Below are positions 8,753-17,109 of a DNA stretch of 64,000 nucleotides, one piece after another. Position numbers and translations under genes: made by a program. The notes beneath the pieces are model-generated. The model searched no databases. It was not told the DNA's origin and saw only the letters and a list, made by a program, of their open reading frames with translations. This DNA comes from JBDSSS01 sp963764195. GTDB lineage: Bacteria; Actinomycetota; Actinomycetes; Actinomycetales; Dermatophilaceae. How positions within the stretch are numbered: position 1 is the stretch's first letter; each line of letters starts with the position of its first letter. The stretch covers positions 67,727 through 131,726 of the forward strand of contig CAVXRG010000011.1 in NCBI GenBank assembly GCA_963764195.1, given 5' to 3'.

Positions 8753-8790
8753 CCGAACGCGAAAACATCTCTCCAAGAGCGGAGCACGTC

Positions 8791-10443
8791 ATGACTGACC
8801 AGTCCACGCCAGAGGCCGTCGCCACCACCGCCGGTGACCCCGGCGTCACCAGCCGTCGGGCCCTGCTCGTCGGTGGTGCGGCGACCGCCGCGGCTTTCGT
8901 CCTGGCCCCGAGTGCCTCGGCCACCACCCGCAGCGGCGGGCCGGCACCGGCCCCGTCGTTCCACCGCGGCCACTGGCCACATGCCGTCGACCCCGACCGG
9001 GTCAGGCGCTGGGCCGCCGACACGTGGCACAGCCTCGACGCGATGACCGACCGCAAGACGGGGCTCCCCGCTGACAACATCCCCGAGTCCCTCGCGGCCG
9101 GTGACCGGTCCGGCTACACCTCGCCGACCAACATCGGGGGCTACCTCTGGTCGACGGTCGTGGCCCGCGAGCTGGGCCTCATCAACCGTGGTGAGGCGAC
9201 CGCCCGGCTGATGCGCACCCTCAAGACCGTGTCCCGGATGAAGCGCCACGAGCCGAGCGGGATGTTCTACAACTGGTACGACGAGGCGACCGGCATGACG
9301 CTCACGTCCTGGCCCGGCACCGGCGACCCTGTCCACCCGTTCCTCTCGAGCGTCGACAACGGCTGGCTCGGGGCCGCCCTGCTCGTCGTCAAGAACTCCG
9401 ACAAGGCGGCCGGCAGGCTCGCCGGCCGGATCTTCGCGAAGATGCGCTGGGACATGTTCTACGACGCCGACACCGCCCACCCGGGCGTGCGCCCGGGTGG
9501 GCTCATGCACGGTGGCTTCTACGACGCGCCGCCGCCCGCCGGCTTCGCGGGCTACACCGGCAACCACATCGGGATCGGGCCCGACGTCTGGTACACCAAC
9601 CACCACTACGACACCGCCGTGTCGGAGACCCGGATCACGACCTACCTCGGGATCCTCACCGGTCAGGTGCCGGCGACGGCCTACTACGCGACGTGGCGCA
9701 CCTTCCCGTCGAGCTGCGACTGGAGCTGGCAGGAGAGCCAGCCGGTCGGCGTCGACCGCACCTACTTCGGTATCGACGTCTACGAGGGTGCCTACACCTA
9801 CCGCGGGATGCACGTCGTGCCCGGTTGGGGTGGAAGCATGTTCGAGGAGCTGATGCCCGACGTGTTCGTCCCCGAGGCCACCTGGGCGCCGAAGAGCTGG
9901 GGCCGCAACCACCCGCTGCACGTGCGTGCGCAGCGAGAGCACGGCCTCTCCGACGCGGGCTACGGCTACTGGGGGTTCAGCCCGTCGAGCGACCCGTTCG
10001 CCGGCTACCGCGAGTACGGCGTGGACGCGCTGGGGCTCAACCCCGAGGGCTACTTCTCCGACCGTGAGTCGACCAACTACGACCCGGGTTTCGGTGACTG
10101 CCGGGCCGCCACGAACCCGAACCCCACCTACGGCGACGGGGTCGTCACGCCGCACGCGTCCTTCCTCGCGATGATGCACGACCCGATGGAGGCCTACCTC
10201 AACCTCCGGAAGATCGAGACCGAGCTGAAGGCCTACGGGCGGGGTGGCTTCTTCGACGCCGTGGCGACGAAGTCGGGCGTCATCGCGCGTCGCTACCTCT
10301 CGCTCGACCAGGCGATGATCATGGGTTCGATCGGCAACGTCCTCGCCGACGACGTCATCCGTCGGGCCTTCAGCACCCCGGCGGTGGAGCGCCGTCTGCG
10401 TCCCGTCATCGGGGTGGAAGAATTCGGCGCCGGTCTGGCCTGA
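8791..10443 (+). CDS. Tat-exported glycoamylase-like (GH144-type) glycoside hydrolase
   Basis: A 550-residue secreted enzyme. The N-terminus has a twin-arginine signal (TSRRALLVGGAATAAAFVLA) and an Ala-X-Ala-like cleavage region (PSASATT). The mature part shows features I associate with the glycoamylase-like (alpha/alpha)6 barrel family that includes GH144/GH162 endo-beta-1,2-glucanases: TNIGGYLWSTVVARELGLI, SSVDNGWLGAALLVVKN, GLMHGGFYD, and the WGGSMFEELMP and SLDQAMIMGSIGN segments. The start is ATG 8791 with GGAG ten bases upstream. The family match is from memory of motifs; the linkage specificity is inference. It would cut the polymer outside the cell and feed the importer encoded immediately upstream. 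Confidence 0.75.
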   Translation: MTDQSTPEAVATTAGDPGVTSRRALLVGGAATAAAFVLAPSASATTRSGGPAPAPSFHRGHWPHAVDPDRVRRWAADTWHSLDAMTDRKTGLPADNIPESLAAGDRSGYTSPTNIGGYLWSTVVARELGLINRGEATARLMRTLKTVSRMKRHEPSGMFYNWYDEATGMTLTSWPGTGDPVHPFLSSVDNGWLGAALLVVKNSDKAAGRLAGRIFAKMRWDMFYDADTAHPGVRPGGLMHGGFYDAPPPAGFAGYTGNHIGIGPDVWYTNHHYDTAVSETRITTYLGILTGQVPATAYYATWRTFPSSCDWSWQESQPVGVDRTYFGIDVYEGAYTYRGMHVVPGWGGSMFEELMPDVFVPEATWAPKSWGRNHPLHVRAQREHGLSDAGYGYWGFSPSSDPFAGYREYGVDALGLNPEGYFSDRESTNYDPGFGDCRAATNPNPTYGDGVVTPHASFLAMMHDPMEAYLNLRKIETELKAYGRGGFFDAVATKSGVIARRYLSLDQAMIMGSIGNVLADDVIRRAFSTPAVERRLRPVIGVEEFGAGLA

Positions 10444-10527
10444 GCCACCTGCGGCGTCGCACCAGCCCCGCCCGCACCATCCCAGCATCCGCCTTCCCCT
10501 CGTTCCCACCTGCCCGGAGGTCACCCC

Positions 10528-12354
10528 ATGCAGCCAACCACTCGCACCACGCAGGACGGGGTCGCCTACCGCGACCTCAACGGCAACGGGGTGATGGATC
10601 CCTTCGAGGACCCGCGTCTCGACGTGGCGGCACGGGTCGAGGACCTTCTCGGCCGGCTCTCGCTGGCCGAGAAGGTCGGGTTGATGTTCCAGACCGTCAT
10701 CGAGGCGGGGGCGGACGGGTCACCGCTCGAGGAGCCGGGGCGGATCAGCAAGTCGCCGACGAGCGTCGTGGTCCGCGAGAAGCACCTCTCGCACTTCAAC
10801 GTCCACGCCCTCGACGACCCCGGGGTGGCGGCGCGGTGGCACAACGCCGTCCAGCGGATGGCGGAGTTCACGCCCCACGGCATACCGGTGACGATCTCCT
10901 CCGACCCGCGGCACGCGTTCATCGAGAACTCGGGAGTCTCCTTCAGCGCGAAGTCCTTCTCCCAGTGGCCGGAGCCCCTCGGGCTCGCGGCCCTCGGGGA
11001 CGCCGACCTCGTGCGCCGCTTCGCCGACATCGCCCGGCGGGAGTACGTGGCCGTCGGCATCCGCGCCGCCCTGCACCCGACGCTCGACCTGGCGACGGAG
11101 GCGCGCTGGGGTCGTCAGGCGGGCACCTTCGGCCAGGACGCCGACCTCGTCACCGCGCTCGGCGTCGCGTACCTCGAAGGATTCCAAGGGAGCTCGCTCG
11201 GCCCCGACACGGTGGCCTGCACGAGCAAGCACTTCCCGGGTGGCGGCCCGCAGAAGGACGGCGAGGATGCGCACTTCCCCTACGGTCGTGAGCAGGTCTA
11301 TCCCGGTGGGCAGTTCGCGCTCCACCTCAAGCCCTTCCCGGCGATGATCGCCGCCGGCACCGCGGGGATCATGCCCTACTACGGGATGCCCGTCGGGCTG
11401 GAGATCGACGGCGAGGCCGTCCCCGAGGTCGGCTTCGGCTACAACAAGCGGATCGTCACCGACCTGCTCCGCGGGGACCTCGGCTACGACGGCGTCGTCG
11501 TCACCGACTGGGAGCTCGTCAACGACAACCACGTGGGCGACCAGGTCCTCCCGGCCCGCGCATGGGGTGTCGAGCACCTCGACCCGCACGGCAGGATGGA
11601 GCTGATCCTCGAGGCCGGCGCCGACCAGTTCGGCGGCGAGGAGTGCGTCGACATCCTGCTCGACCTCGTCGCGCAGGGCCGGGTCACCGAGGAGCGCATC
11701 GACGTCTCGGCGCGGCGGCTGCTCGCCGTGAAGTTCCGGCTCGGGCTGTTCGACAACCCCTACGTCGACGAGGACGCGGCCACCGACGTCGTCGGGTGCA
11801 CCGAGTTCCGCGACGCCGGGTATGCCGCCCAGGCCGAGTCCGTGACGCTGCTTCACCACGTCGGTCCGGTGCTGCCGCTGACCCCGGGCCTGCGGGTCTA
11901 CGTCGAGGGGGTCCGCCCCGACGCGGTCGCGCGGCACGCGACCGTGGTCGGGGACCCGGCCGACGCCGACGTGGCGGTCATCCGGGTCGGTGCGCCGTTC
12001 GACCCGCGCAGCGACCTCTTCCTCGAGTCGTGGTTCCACCAGGGCTCGCTCGACTTCCCGCCTGGGCTGGTCGCGCGGCTGCAGCGGATCGCCGACGCGT
12101 GCCCGCTCGTCCTCGACGTGGCGCTCGACCGCCCGGCGGTGCTGACGCCGCTGCTGCCCTTCGTCAGTGCCCTCACCGCGACCTACGGCTCGAGCGACGA
12201 GGCCGTGCTCGAGGTCCTGATGGGCCGGATCGCGCCACGCGGGCGGCTGCCCTTCGACCTGCCCCGATCGATGGAGCAGGTGCGCACCTCACCCGAGGAC
12301 GTGCCGGGCTTCGACGACCCGCTGTTCCCCTTCGGCCACGGCCTCACCCTCTGA
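10528..12354 (+). CDS. Glycoside hydrolase family 3 beta-glycosidase
   Basis: This is a two-domain GH3 enzyme of 608 residues with no signal peptide, so it is cytosolic. The (beta/alpha)8 N-domain carries the substrate-binding KHFPGGGP motif near residue 235 and the nucleophile in VVVTDWE (Asp327). The alpha/beta sandwich C-domain ends with the SMEQV...FPFGHGLTL signature. It lacks an FnIII tail. It would hydrolyse the imported oligosaccharide to monosaccharide. It lies 84 bases downstream of the glycoamylase-like gene with an AGGTC-type ribosome site, probably in one operon. GH3 includes beta-1,2-, beta-1,3- and beta-1,4-glucosidases, and sequence alone does not separate them here. Confidence 0.9.
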   Translation: MQPTTRTTQDGVAYRDLNGNGVMDPFEDPRLDVAARVEDLLGRLSLAEKVGLMFQTVIEAGADGSPLEEPGRISKSPTSVVVREKHLSHFNVHALDDPGVAARWHNAVQRMAEFTPHGIPVTISSDPRHAFIENSGVSFSAKSFSQWPEPLGLAALGDADLVRRFADIARREYVAVGIRAALHPTLDLATEARWGRQAGTFGQDADLVTALGVAYLEGFQGSSLGPDTVACTSKHFPGGGPQKDGEDAHFPYGREQVYPGGQFALHLKPFPAMIAAGTAGIMPYYGMPVGLEIDGEAVPEVGFGYNKRIVTDLLRGDLGYDGVVVTDWELVNDNHVGDQVLPARAWGVEHLDPHGRMELILEAGADQFGGEECVDILLDLVAQGRVTEERIDVSARRLLAVKFRLGLFDNPYVDEDAATDVVGCTEFRDAGYAAQAESVTLLHHVGPVLPLTPGLRVYVEGVRPDAVARHATVVGDPADADVAVIRVGAPFDPRSDLFLESWFHQGSLDFPPGLVARLQRIADACPLVLDVALDRPAVLTPLLPFVSALTATYGSSDEAVLEVLMGRIAPRGRLPFDLPRSMEQVRTSPEDVPGFDDPLFPFGHGLTL

Positions 12355-12370
12355 GACCGGCCCCCTCACC

Positions 12371-12483
12371 CCGTCGAGTGCCCACTTTCTTCCGTGCCCG
12401 CGCGGGTGAAACTGCCCACTCGACGGGAGGATCCGGGGGGAAGGTGGGCACTCGACGGGGGGAAGTGGGCACTCGACGGGGGG
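12371..12483. repeat. Intergenic cluster of a short repeat (GTGGGCACTCGACGG), with one inverted copy
   Basis: Four copies of a 15-20 bp word lie in the 316-base gap after the GH3 gene. One is inverted (CCGTCGAGTGCCCACTTT, 12371-12388). Three are direct: GCCCACTCGACGGG, starting at 12414, then two near-identical tandem copies at 12441-12462 and 12463-12483. The inverted copy can pair almost perfectly with any of the direct ones, so the transcript could form alternative hairpins and end transcription of the glucan operon. The arrangement also resembles a small dispersed intergenic repeat. Nothing else gene-like is seen in this gap. Confidence 0.7.
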
Positions 12484-12670
12484 TGGCGGTTCGGGTATCA
12501 CCGCGGGTGGCCGCGCCTCTGACGTGCAGGGATGGGAACGGGTCGCGAGGAGCGGCGGGCGAGCATCCCGGGAGCGCTTGGGCGGCTGGCCCGTTGAGGT
12601 ACGTTAACCGCCACCGGAGCCCGGATCCGACACGGACCGGGCTCCATGCGCGTCGCTAGGCTGGGTGGCG

Positions 12671-13792
12671 ATGGATGATGGAGACAGGCAGCGGCCGGAG
12701 CCGCGCGAGGTGGAGGTCGTCGTCGTCGGCGGTGGTCAGGCGGGCCTCGCCACCGCCTACCACCTGCGTCGGGCCGGCCTGGAGGCCGGGACCGACTACG
12801 TCGTGCTCGACGCGAACCCGAGCCCCGGCGGTGCGTGGCAGCACACCTGGCCCTCGCTGCGCCTCTTCTCACCGCCGGCCTTCTCCTCGCTGCCCGGGTG
12901 GCGGATGCCGGCGCACCGCGATGCCTACCCGCCGGCGTCGCACGTCGTCGCCTACCTCACCGACTACGAAGCCCGCTACGACCTGCGCGTGCGCCACGGG
13001 GAGCGGGTCACCCGGGTGCGTCGACGCGACGGGGACCCGGCCGGCCGGCTCGTCGTGGACACGACCGCGGGGAGCTGGGCGGCGCGGGCTGTCGTCACCG
13101 CGACCGGGACGTGGGGTCGGCCGTTCCTCCCGTCGTATGCCGGGGCCGCGGCCTTCGGGGGACGCATCGTCCACAGTGCGGCCTACCGCGGGCCCGAGGA
13201 GTGGCGCGGGCTGCGCGTCGCCGTCGTCGGGGGCGGCAACACCGCGGCCCAGCTGCTCGCGGAGGTCTCGCTCGTCGCCGACACGACCTGGGTGACGCTG
13301 CGGACGCCCCGGCTGCTGCCCGACGACGTCGACGGGCGGGTGCTCTTCGACGTGGCGACGGCCCGGCGGCGGGCGCTCGACGCGGGGGAGGCCGACCCCG
13401 GCGGTGTGGCCGGCCTCGGGGACGTCGTCATGACCCCGTCGGTCCGCGCCGCGCGCGACCGGGGCGCGCTCGAGCCGGTCCCGATGTTCGAGCGGCTCAC
13501 CCCGACCGGGGCCGTCTGGGCCGACAGGTCGGAGCGGGAGCTCGACGCCGTGCTGTCGTGCACGGGGTTCCGTCCCGACCTCGAGGTGCTCTCCGGTCTC
13601 GGGCTGCCCCGCGTCGACGGCCACGTGGCGACGGTCGGCACCCGGGCCCGGGACGAGCCGCGGCTGCACCTCGTCGGTTACGGCGACTGGACCGGGCCGG
13701 CGTCGGCCACCCTCATCGGGGTGGGTCGCACCGCTCGGGACGCGGTCGCCGAGATCATGGCCCTGCTCGGCCGCACATCGGTCCGGAGCTAG
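12671..13792 (+). CDS. arsO: ArsO-type flavin-containing monooxygenase of the arsenic cluster
   Basis: An FAD/NAD(P)-dependent oxidoreductase of about 373 residues. The FAD-binding GGGQAGLATAYHLRRAG motif is near residue 20. It is followed by the subfamily-specific stretch PGGAWQHTWPSLRLFSPP and SSLPGWRMP, and a second Rossmann motif VVGGGNTAAQLLAE near 190. The C-terminal segment SCTGFRPDLEVLSGLGLP closes the fold. The same sequence pattern is found in proteins named ArsO in arsenic operons; the reaction is not established. It converges on arsC with a four-base overlap of stop codons (13789-13792). A TAGGCT box at 12657-12662 favours a leaderless start at ATG 12671 over the GTG at 12665. Confidence 0.8.
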   Translation: MDDGDRQRPEPREVEVVVVGGGQAGLATAYHLRRAGLEAGTDYVVLDANPSPGGAWQHTWPSLRLFSPPAFSSLPGWRMPAHRDAYPPASHVVAYLTDYEARYDLRVRHGERVTRVRRRDGDPAGRLVVDTTAGSWAARAVVTATGTWGRPFLPSYAGAAAFGGRIVHSAAYRGPEEWRGLRVAVVGGGNTAAQLLAEVSLVADTTWVTLRTPRLLPDDVDGRVLFDVATARRRALDAGEADPGGVAGLGDVVMTPSVRAARDRGALEPVPMFERLTPTGAVWADRSERELDAVLSCTGFRPDLEVLSGLGLPRVDGHVATVGTRARDEPRLHLVGYGDWTGPASATLIGVGRTARDAVAEIMALLGRTSVRS

Positions 13793-14214
13793 CCCCGGAC
13801 CACCCCGACGACGGGGACACCGAGCTCGCCGAGGAGCTCGACCACCCGTTCACGGATCGCGTCGCGGATCGGGCGCACGGCCTCGACGCCCTGGCCGGCG
13901 GGGTCCTCGAGGTCCCAGTCCTCATAGCGCTTGCCCGGGAAGATCGGGCAGCTGTCCCCGCATCCCATCGTGATGACGACGTCGGAGGACTGGACGGCCT
14001 CGGTCGTGAGGATCTTGGGGGTCTGCGCCGCGAGGTCGATGCCCTCCTCGGCCATGGCGGCAACCGCTGCGGGGTTGATCTGTGCGGCGGGCGCCGACCC
14101 GGCCGACCGCACCTCGACAGCGCCGCCGGAGAGCCGGTCGAGGTACCCGGCGGCCATCTGGGACCGGCCGGCGTTGTGGACGCAGACGAACAGGACGCTC
14201 GGCTTCTCGGTCAT
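13789..14214 (-). CDS. arsC: Arsenate reductase, low-molecular-weight phosphatase type
   Basis: A 141-residue protein with the P-loop CVHNAGRS (Cys11 to Ser18), the nucleophilic signature of LMW-PTP-fold arsenate reductases. Cys85 and Cys89 in MGCGDSC are positioned to form the intramolecular disulfide cascade of thioredoxin-coupled enzymes. ILTTEAVQSSDVVITMGCGD and PGKRYEDWDLEDPAGQ are further family marks. It reduces arsenate to arsenite for the pump encoded just upstream. Its ATG overlaps the TGA of the ACR3 gene (ATGA), so the two are translationally coupled. The actinobacterial cytosolic reductant could be thioredoxin or mycothiol/mycoredoxin, which I cannot decide from sequence. Confidence 0.93.
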   Translation of the reverse strand: MTEKPSVLFVCVHNAGRSQMAAGYLDRLSGGAVEVRSAGSAPAAQINPAAVAAMAEEGIDLAAQTPKILTTEAVQSSDVVITMGCGDSCPIFPGKRYEDWDLEDPAGQGVEAVRPIRDAIRERVVELLGELGVPVVGVVRG

Positions 14215-15332
14215 CGCGCGATGGCCTTTCCGTGGGAGGAGCGGACGGCGAAGCGTCGCCTCAGGGCGAGGCTGACGTAGACGAGGGCGACGAGCGCAGG
14301 CACCTCGATGAGGGGGCCGACGACGCCCGCCAGGGCCTGGCCGGACGTCGCCCCGAAGGTGGCGATGGCCACCGCGATCGCGAGCTCGAAGTTGTTGCCG
14401 GCCGCAGTGAAGGCGAGCGTCGTCGTCCGCGCGTAGCCGAGCCCCAGACCGGCGCCAAGGCCGAACCCGCCACCCCACATCAGGGCGAAGTAGGCGAGCA
14501 GGGGCAGGGCGATGCGGGCGACGTCGAGGGGGTGGGAGGTGATGGCGTCGCCCTGGAGCGCGAAGAGGATGACGATGGTGAACAGCAGGCCGTAGAGCGC
14601 CCACGGCCCGACCTTGGGCAGGAACTTCTCCTCGTACCAGACCCGCCCGCGGCGGCGCTCGCCGAGCCGGCGGGACAGGAAGCCGGCGAGGAGCGGGACG
14701 CCGAGGAAGATCAGGACCGACCGGGCGATGTCCCACGTCGAGGCGTCGATCCCTGACTGCTGCAGGCCGAGCCAGCCCGGCAGGACCGACAGGTAGAACC
14801 AGCCGAGGCCGGCGAAGGCGACGACCTGGAAGACGGAGTTGAGGGCGACGAGGACGGCAGCCGCCTCGCGGTCACCGCAGGCGAGGTCGTTCCAGATGAT
14901 GACCATCGCGATGCACCGGGCGAGGCCGACGATGATCAGGCCGGTCCGGTAGGCGGGCAGGTCCGCCAGGAAGGTCCAGGCGAGGACGAACATCAGGGCG
15001 GGCCCGATGAGCCAGTTGAGCAGCAGCGAGGCGGCGAGCAGCCGTCGGTCGCCCGTCACGGAGTCGAGCCGGTCGTAGCGCACCTTGGCCAGGACGGGAT
15101 ACATCATCACGAGCAGCCCGATCGCGATCGGCAGCGAGACGCCGTCCACCTCGACTCGGGCGAGGCCGTCGCCGAGGCCGGGGACGACCCGGCCGAGGAG
15201 GATCCCGACGACCATGGCCAGCCCGATCCAGACGGGCAGGAAGCGGTCGAGGGTCGAGAGCCGGGCGGGGAGCGGGCCGGGGCCGGAGTCGGCGCGCACC
15301 CCTGGTGTGCTGCTGTCGGTGGGGGTGCTCAC
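14211..15332 (-). CDS. arsB: ACR3 family arsenite efflux permease
   Basis: A 373-residue membrane protein with ten predicted helices and the hallmarks of ACR3 (bile/arsenite transporter fold). These are LPVWIGLAMVVGILLGRVVP at the start, VLAKVRYDRL, then GLARCIAMVIIWNDLACGD containing the conserved Cys, and LAFTAAGNNFELAIAVAIA with the conserved Asn-Asn-Phe-Glu. It exports As(III) using the proton-motive force. The GTG at 15332 is preceded by GGAAGG at good spacing and is preferred over the GTG at 15356. It is the first gene of an arsB-arsC operon, divergent from arsR across an inverted repeat. Confidence 0.93.
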   Translation of the reverse strand: MSTPTDSSTPGVRADSGPGPLPARLSTLDRFLPVWIGLAMVVGILLGRVVPGLGDGLARVEVDGVSLPIAIGLLVMMYPVLAKVRYDRLDSVTGDRRLLAASLLLNWLIGPALMFVLAWTFLADLPAYRTGLIIVGLARCIAMVIIWNDLACGDREAAAVLVALNSVFQVVAFAGLGWFYLSVLPGWLGLQQSGIDASTWDIARSVLIFLGVPLLAGFLSRRLGERRRGRVWYEEKFLPKVGPWALYGLLFTIVILFALQGDAITSHPLDVARIALPLLAYFALMWGGGFGLGAGLGLGYARTTTLAFTAAGNNFELAIAVAIATFGATSGQALAGVVGPLIEVPALVALVYVSLALRRRFAVRSSHGKAIAR

Positions 15333-15386
15333 GGGGGTGCCTTCCGGGTGGTTCACGACGACTGTCGGCGCGCATCAGGCTCGCAG

Positions 15387-15426
15387 TTGCATCGATGTGT
15401 GTCAACATAGAGCGCTATCGATGCAA
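15387..15426. promoter_or_regulatory. ArsR operator candidate: 10-bp inverted repeat
   Basis: TTGCATCGAT (15387-15396) and ATCGATGCAA (15417-15426) form a perfect 10-bp inverted repeat separated by 20 bases, between the divergent arsR and arsB starts. Each arm itself contains the palindrome ATCGAT. The site overlaps the region where both promoters must lie. It is the obvious candidate for ArsR binding and arsenite-inducible control of both transcripts. The TGTCAACATAGAG between the arms may hold a promoter element. Confidence 0.7.
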
Positions 15427-15456
15427 CCGAGATCACGGCCGTCAGGAGACGAGCGC

Positions 15457-15795
15457 ATGAAGGTCACGACCCTCGACCTCTCCCCGTCCGCGCCGGCCTG
15501 TGGTCTGCCGCTCAGCGCACTGGCGCCCGCCGAGGCCGAGCGGCGCGCAGCCCTGCTCAAGGCGCTCGCCGACCCGGTCCGGCTCCGGCTGCTCAGCCTC
15601 ATCAGCGGCGCCCCCGGCCGCGAGGCGTGCGTGTGCGACATGACCGCCGCCGTCGACGTCTCCCAGCCCACCGTCAGCCACCACCTCAAGGTGCTCGTCG
15701 AGGCCGGTCTCGTCACCCGTGAGCGCCGCGGCACCTGGGCCTGGTTCCGCCTCGTCCCCGCCCGCCTCGACGAGGTCCGCGACTTCTTCGTCTGA
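15457..15795 (+). CDS. arsR: ArsR family arsenite-responsive repressor
   Basis: A 112-residue winged-helix repressor. The DNA-recognition helix is in VDVSQPTVSHHLKVLVEAGL near residues 66-85, and the beta-wing is RERRGTWAWFRL. Cys58 and Cys60 (ACVCDMT) lie at the start of the helix that carries the metal site in ArsR, and Cys15 (PACGLP) in the N-terminal extension could supply a third thiol. This resembles the actinobacterial ArsR type that uses an N-terminal Cys. The start ATG has AGGAGA upstream. It is divergent from arsB-arsC and separated from it by the inverted repeat at 15387-15426. Confidence 0.92.
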   Translation: MKVTTLDLSPSAPACGLPLSALAPAEAERRAALLKALADPVRLRLLSLISGAPGREACVCDMTAAVDVSQPTVSHHLKVLVEAGLVTRERRGTWAWFRLVPARLDEVRDFFV

Positions 15796-15835
15796 GCGCC
15801 GCGGCGCTCTGGGTGGGCTCCCGTAGCGTGGCGCC

Positions 15836-16678
15836 ATGACCGCCGACGCGCCCCACCCGGTCGACCCGCATCCCGTGACCGGGGCGCTCTTCGGCTCGCC
15901 CGTGCCGCCGGGCTCGGGCTGGCCCGGTGACCCCGCGACGGCCGAGACGCCGGTCGCCCGCACCCCCACCCAGGTGCGGCGTCTCGCGAAGGGAGCTGAC
16001 GGCATACCCGCGCTCGATGCGCGGATCTCGGTGTGCCGCGCGTGCCCCCGGCTCGTCCGGTGGCGCGAGGACGTCGCGGTGGGCGGTCGGCGCGCATCCT
16101 TCGCCGACCAGCCCTACTGGGGCCGGCCCGGCCCGTCGTTCGGTGACCCGCAGGCCCCGGTGCTCATCGTCGGGCTCGCCCCCGCGGCCAACGGCACCAA
16201 CCGGACCGGGCGGATGTTCACCGGGGACCGCTCGGGCGACTGGCTGTATGCCGCTCTCCACCGCGCCGGGTACGCGAGCCAGCCGACCTCGGAGGCCGCG
16301 GGGGACGGGCAGGTGCTGACGGGTCTGCGCATCGTCGCCGCGGTGCGGTGCGCCCCACCCGCCAACAAGCCGACGACGCAGGAGAAGGCGAACTGCGCGC
16401 CGTGGCTCGACCGGGACCTCGAGCTGTCCGAGCCGGGGCTGCGCTCGATCCTCGCGCTCGGTTCGATCGCCTGGGACGCGGCGATCGGGGCCGCGCGGGG
16501 GCGGGGCTGGTCGGTGCCCCGGCCGAAGCCGCGCTTCGGACACGGCGCGCGCGCGGAGCTGACGACCAGCGCCGGGCGGGTGGTCCAGCTCGTCGGCAGC
16601 TATCACGTGAGCCAGCAGAACACCTTCACGGGCAAGCTGACCGAGCCGATGCTCGACGAGGTCATCGCGATGCTCTGA
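15836..16678 (+). CDS. Family 5 uracil-DNA glycosylase (UdgB type)
   Basis: A 280-residue base-excision-repair enzyme. It has the four Cys expected for the Fe-S cluster (CRACP near residue 63, then CAPPANKPTTQEKANCAPW). Motif I is GLAPAANGTNRTGRMFTGD, where the usual catalytic Asp/Asn of other UDGs is replaced, as in family 5. Motif II is SYHVSQQNTFTG near the C-terminus. Such enzymes remove uracil and other deaminated bases from DNA in high-G+C and thermophilic genomes. The N-terminal 60 residues are Pro-rich and likely flexible. TAGCGT ends six bases before the ATG, suggesting a leaderless transcript. Confidence 0.9.
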   Translation: MTADAPHPVDPHPVTGALFGSPVPPGSGWPGDPATAETPVARTPTQVRRLAKGADGIPALDARISVCRACPRLVRWREDVAVGGRRASFADQPYWGRPGPSFGDPQAPVLIVGLAPAANGTNRTGRMFTGDRSGDWLYAALHRAGYASQPTSEAAGDGQVLTGLRIVAAVRCAPPANKPTTQEKANCAPWLDRDLELSEPGLRSILALGSIAWDAAIGAARGRGWSVPRPKPRFGHGARAELTTSAGRVVQLVGSYHVSQQNTFTGKLTEPMLDEVIAML

Positions 16679-16716
16679 GGGCCGCCCGACGGTCGTCGCT
16701 GTGCTTGGCTGGACCC

Positions 16717-17106
16717 ATGGCGAGACAGGGAGACGGTGCGGAGAGCGGTCGCGGGGGGCTCGAGGGCACGGCATGGGTCGTCGAGCACCTCGGGGGCGTC
16801 GCGACGACGGGTCGTGAGCCGCGGCTGGTCTTCGGTGACGACGGGCGGCTCAGCGGCTCCACGGGTGTCAACCGCGTGCTCGGGCAGTACGAGGTCGAGG
16901 ACGGCGTGATCCGCTTCGGCGCGCTCGGCTCGACCCGGATGGCGGGGCCGCCGGAGGCCATGGCACAGGAGCGGGTGCTGCTCGACGTGCTCACCGGCGA
17001 GGTGCCTTTCGTCCTCGACGGCGACCGTCTCGTGCTCGTCCCGGGGACGGACTCCGCGCCGGCCGGGGCCGAGCTGCGGCGCGCGGACGATGCCGGGGCG
17101 GTGTGA
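16717..17106 (+). CDS. META domain-containing protein
   Basis: A 129-residue protein that matches the META/HslJ-like fold. It has GTAWVVEHLGG at the first strand, RLSGSTGVNRVLGQYEVEDG in the middle, then the FGALGSTRMAGPPEAMAQER segment and a final ...FVLDGDRLVLVPG strand. The canonical domain has GCNxxxGxY where this one has GVNRVLGQY, so the conserved Cys is absent. It has no signal peptide. The domain is found in heat-inducible HslJ and in protease inhibitors; its role here is unknown. The gene ends three bases before the DUF1992 gene, so they may be co-transcribed. Confidence 0.8.
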   Translation: MARQGDGAESGRGGLEGTAWVVEHLGGVATTGREPRLVFGDDGRLSGSTGVNRVLGQYEVEDGVIRFGALGSTRMAGPPEAMAQERVLLDVLTGEVPFVLDGDRLVLVPGTDSAPAGAELRRADDAGAV

Positions 17107-17109
17107 CCC

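Noticed and set aside
5369..8776. Very long minus-strand open frame opposite the sugar transporter genes
   Set aside because: It mirrors the high-G+C codon pattern of the real genes, is full of Arg/Glu/Asp runs and lacks any domain.
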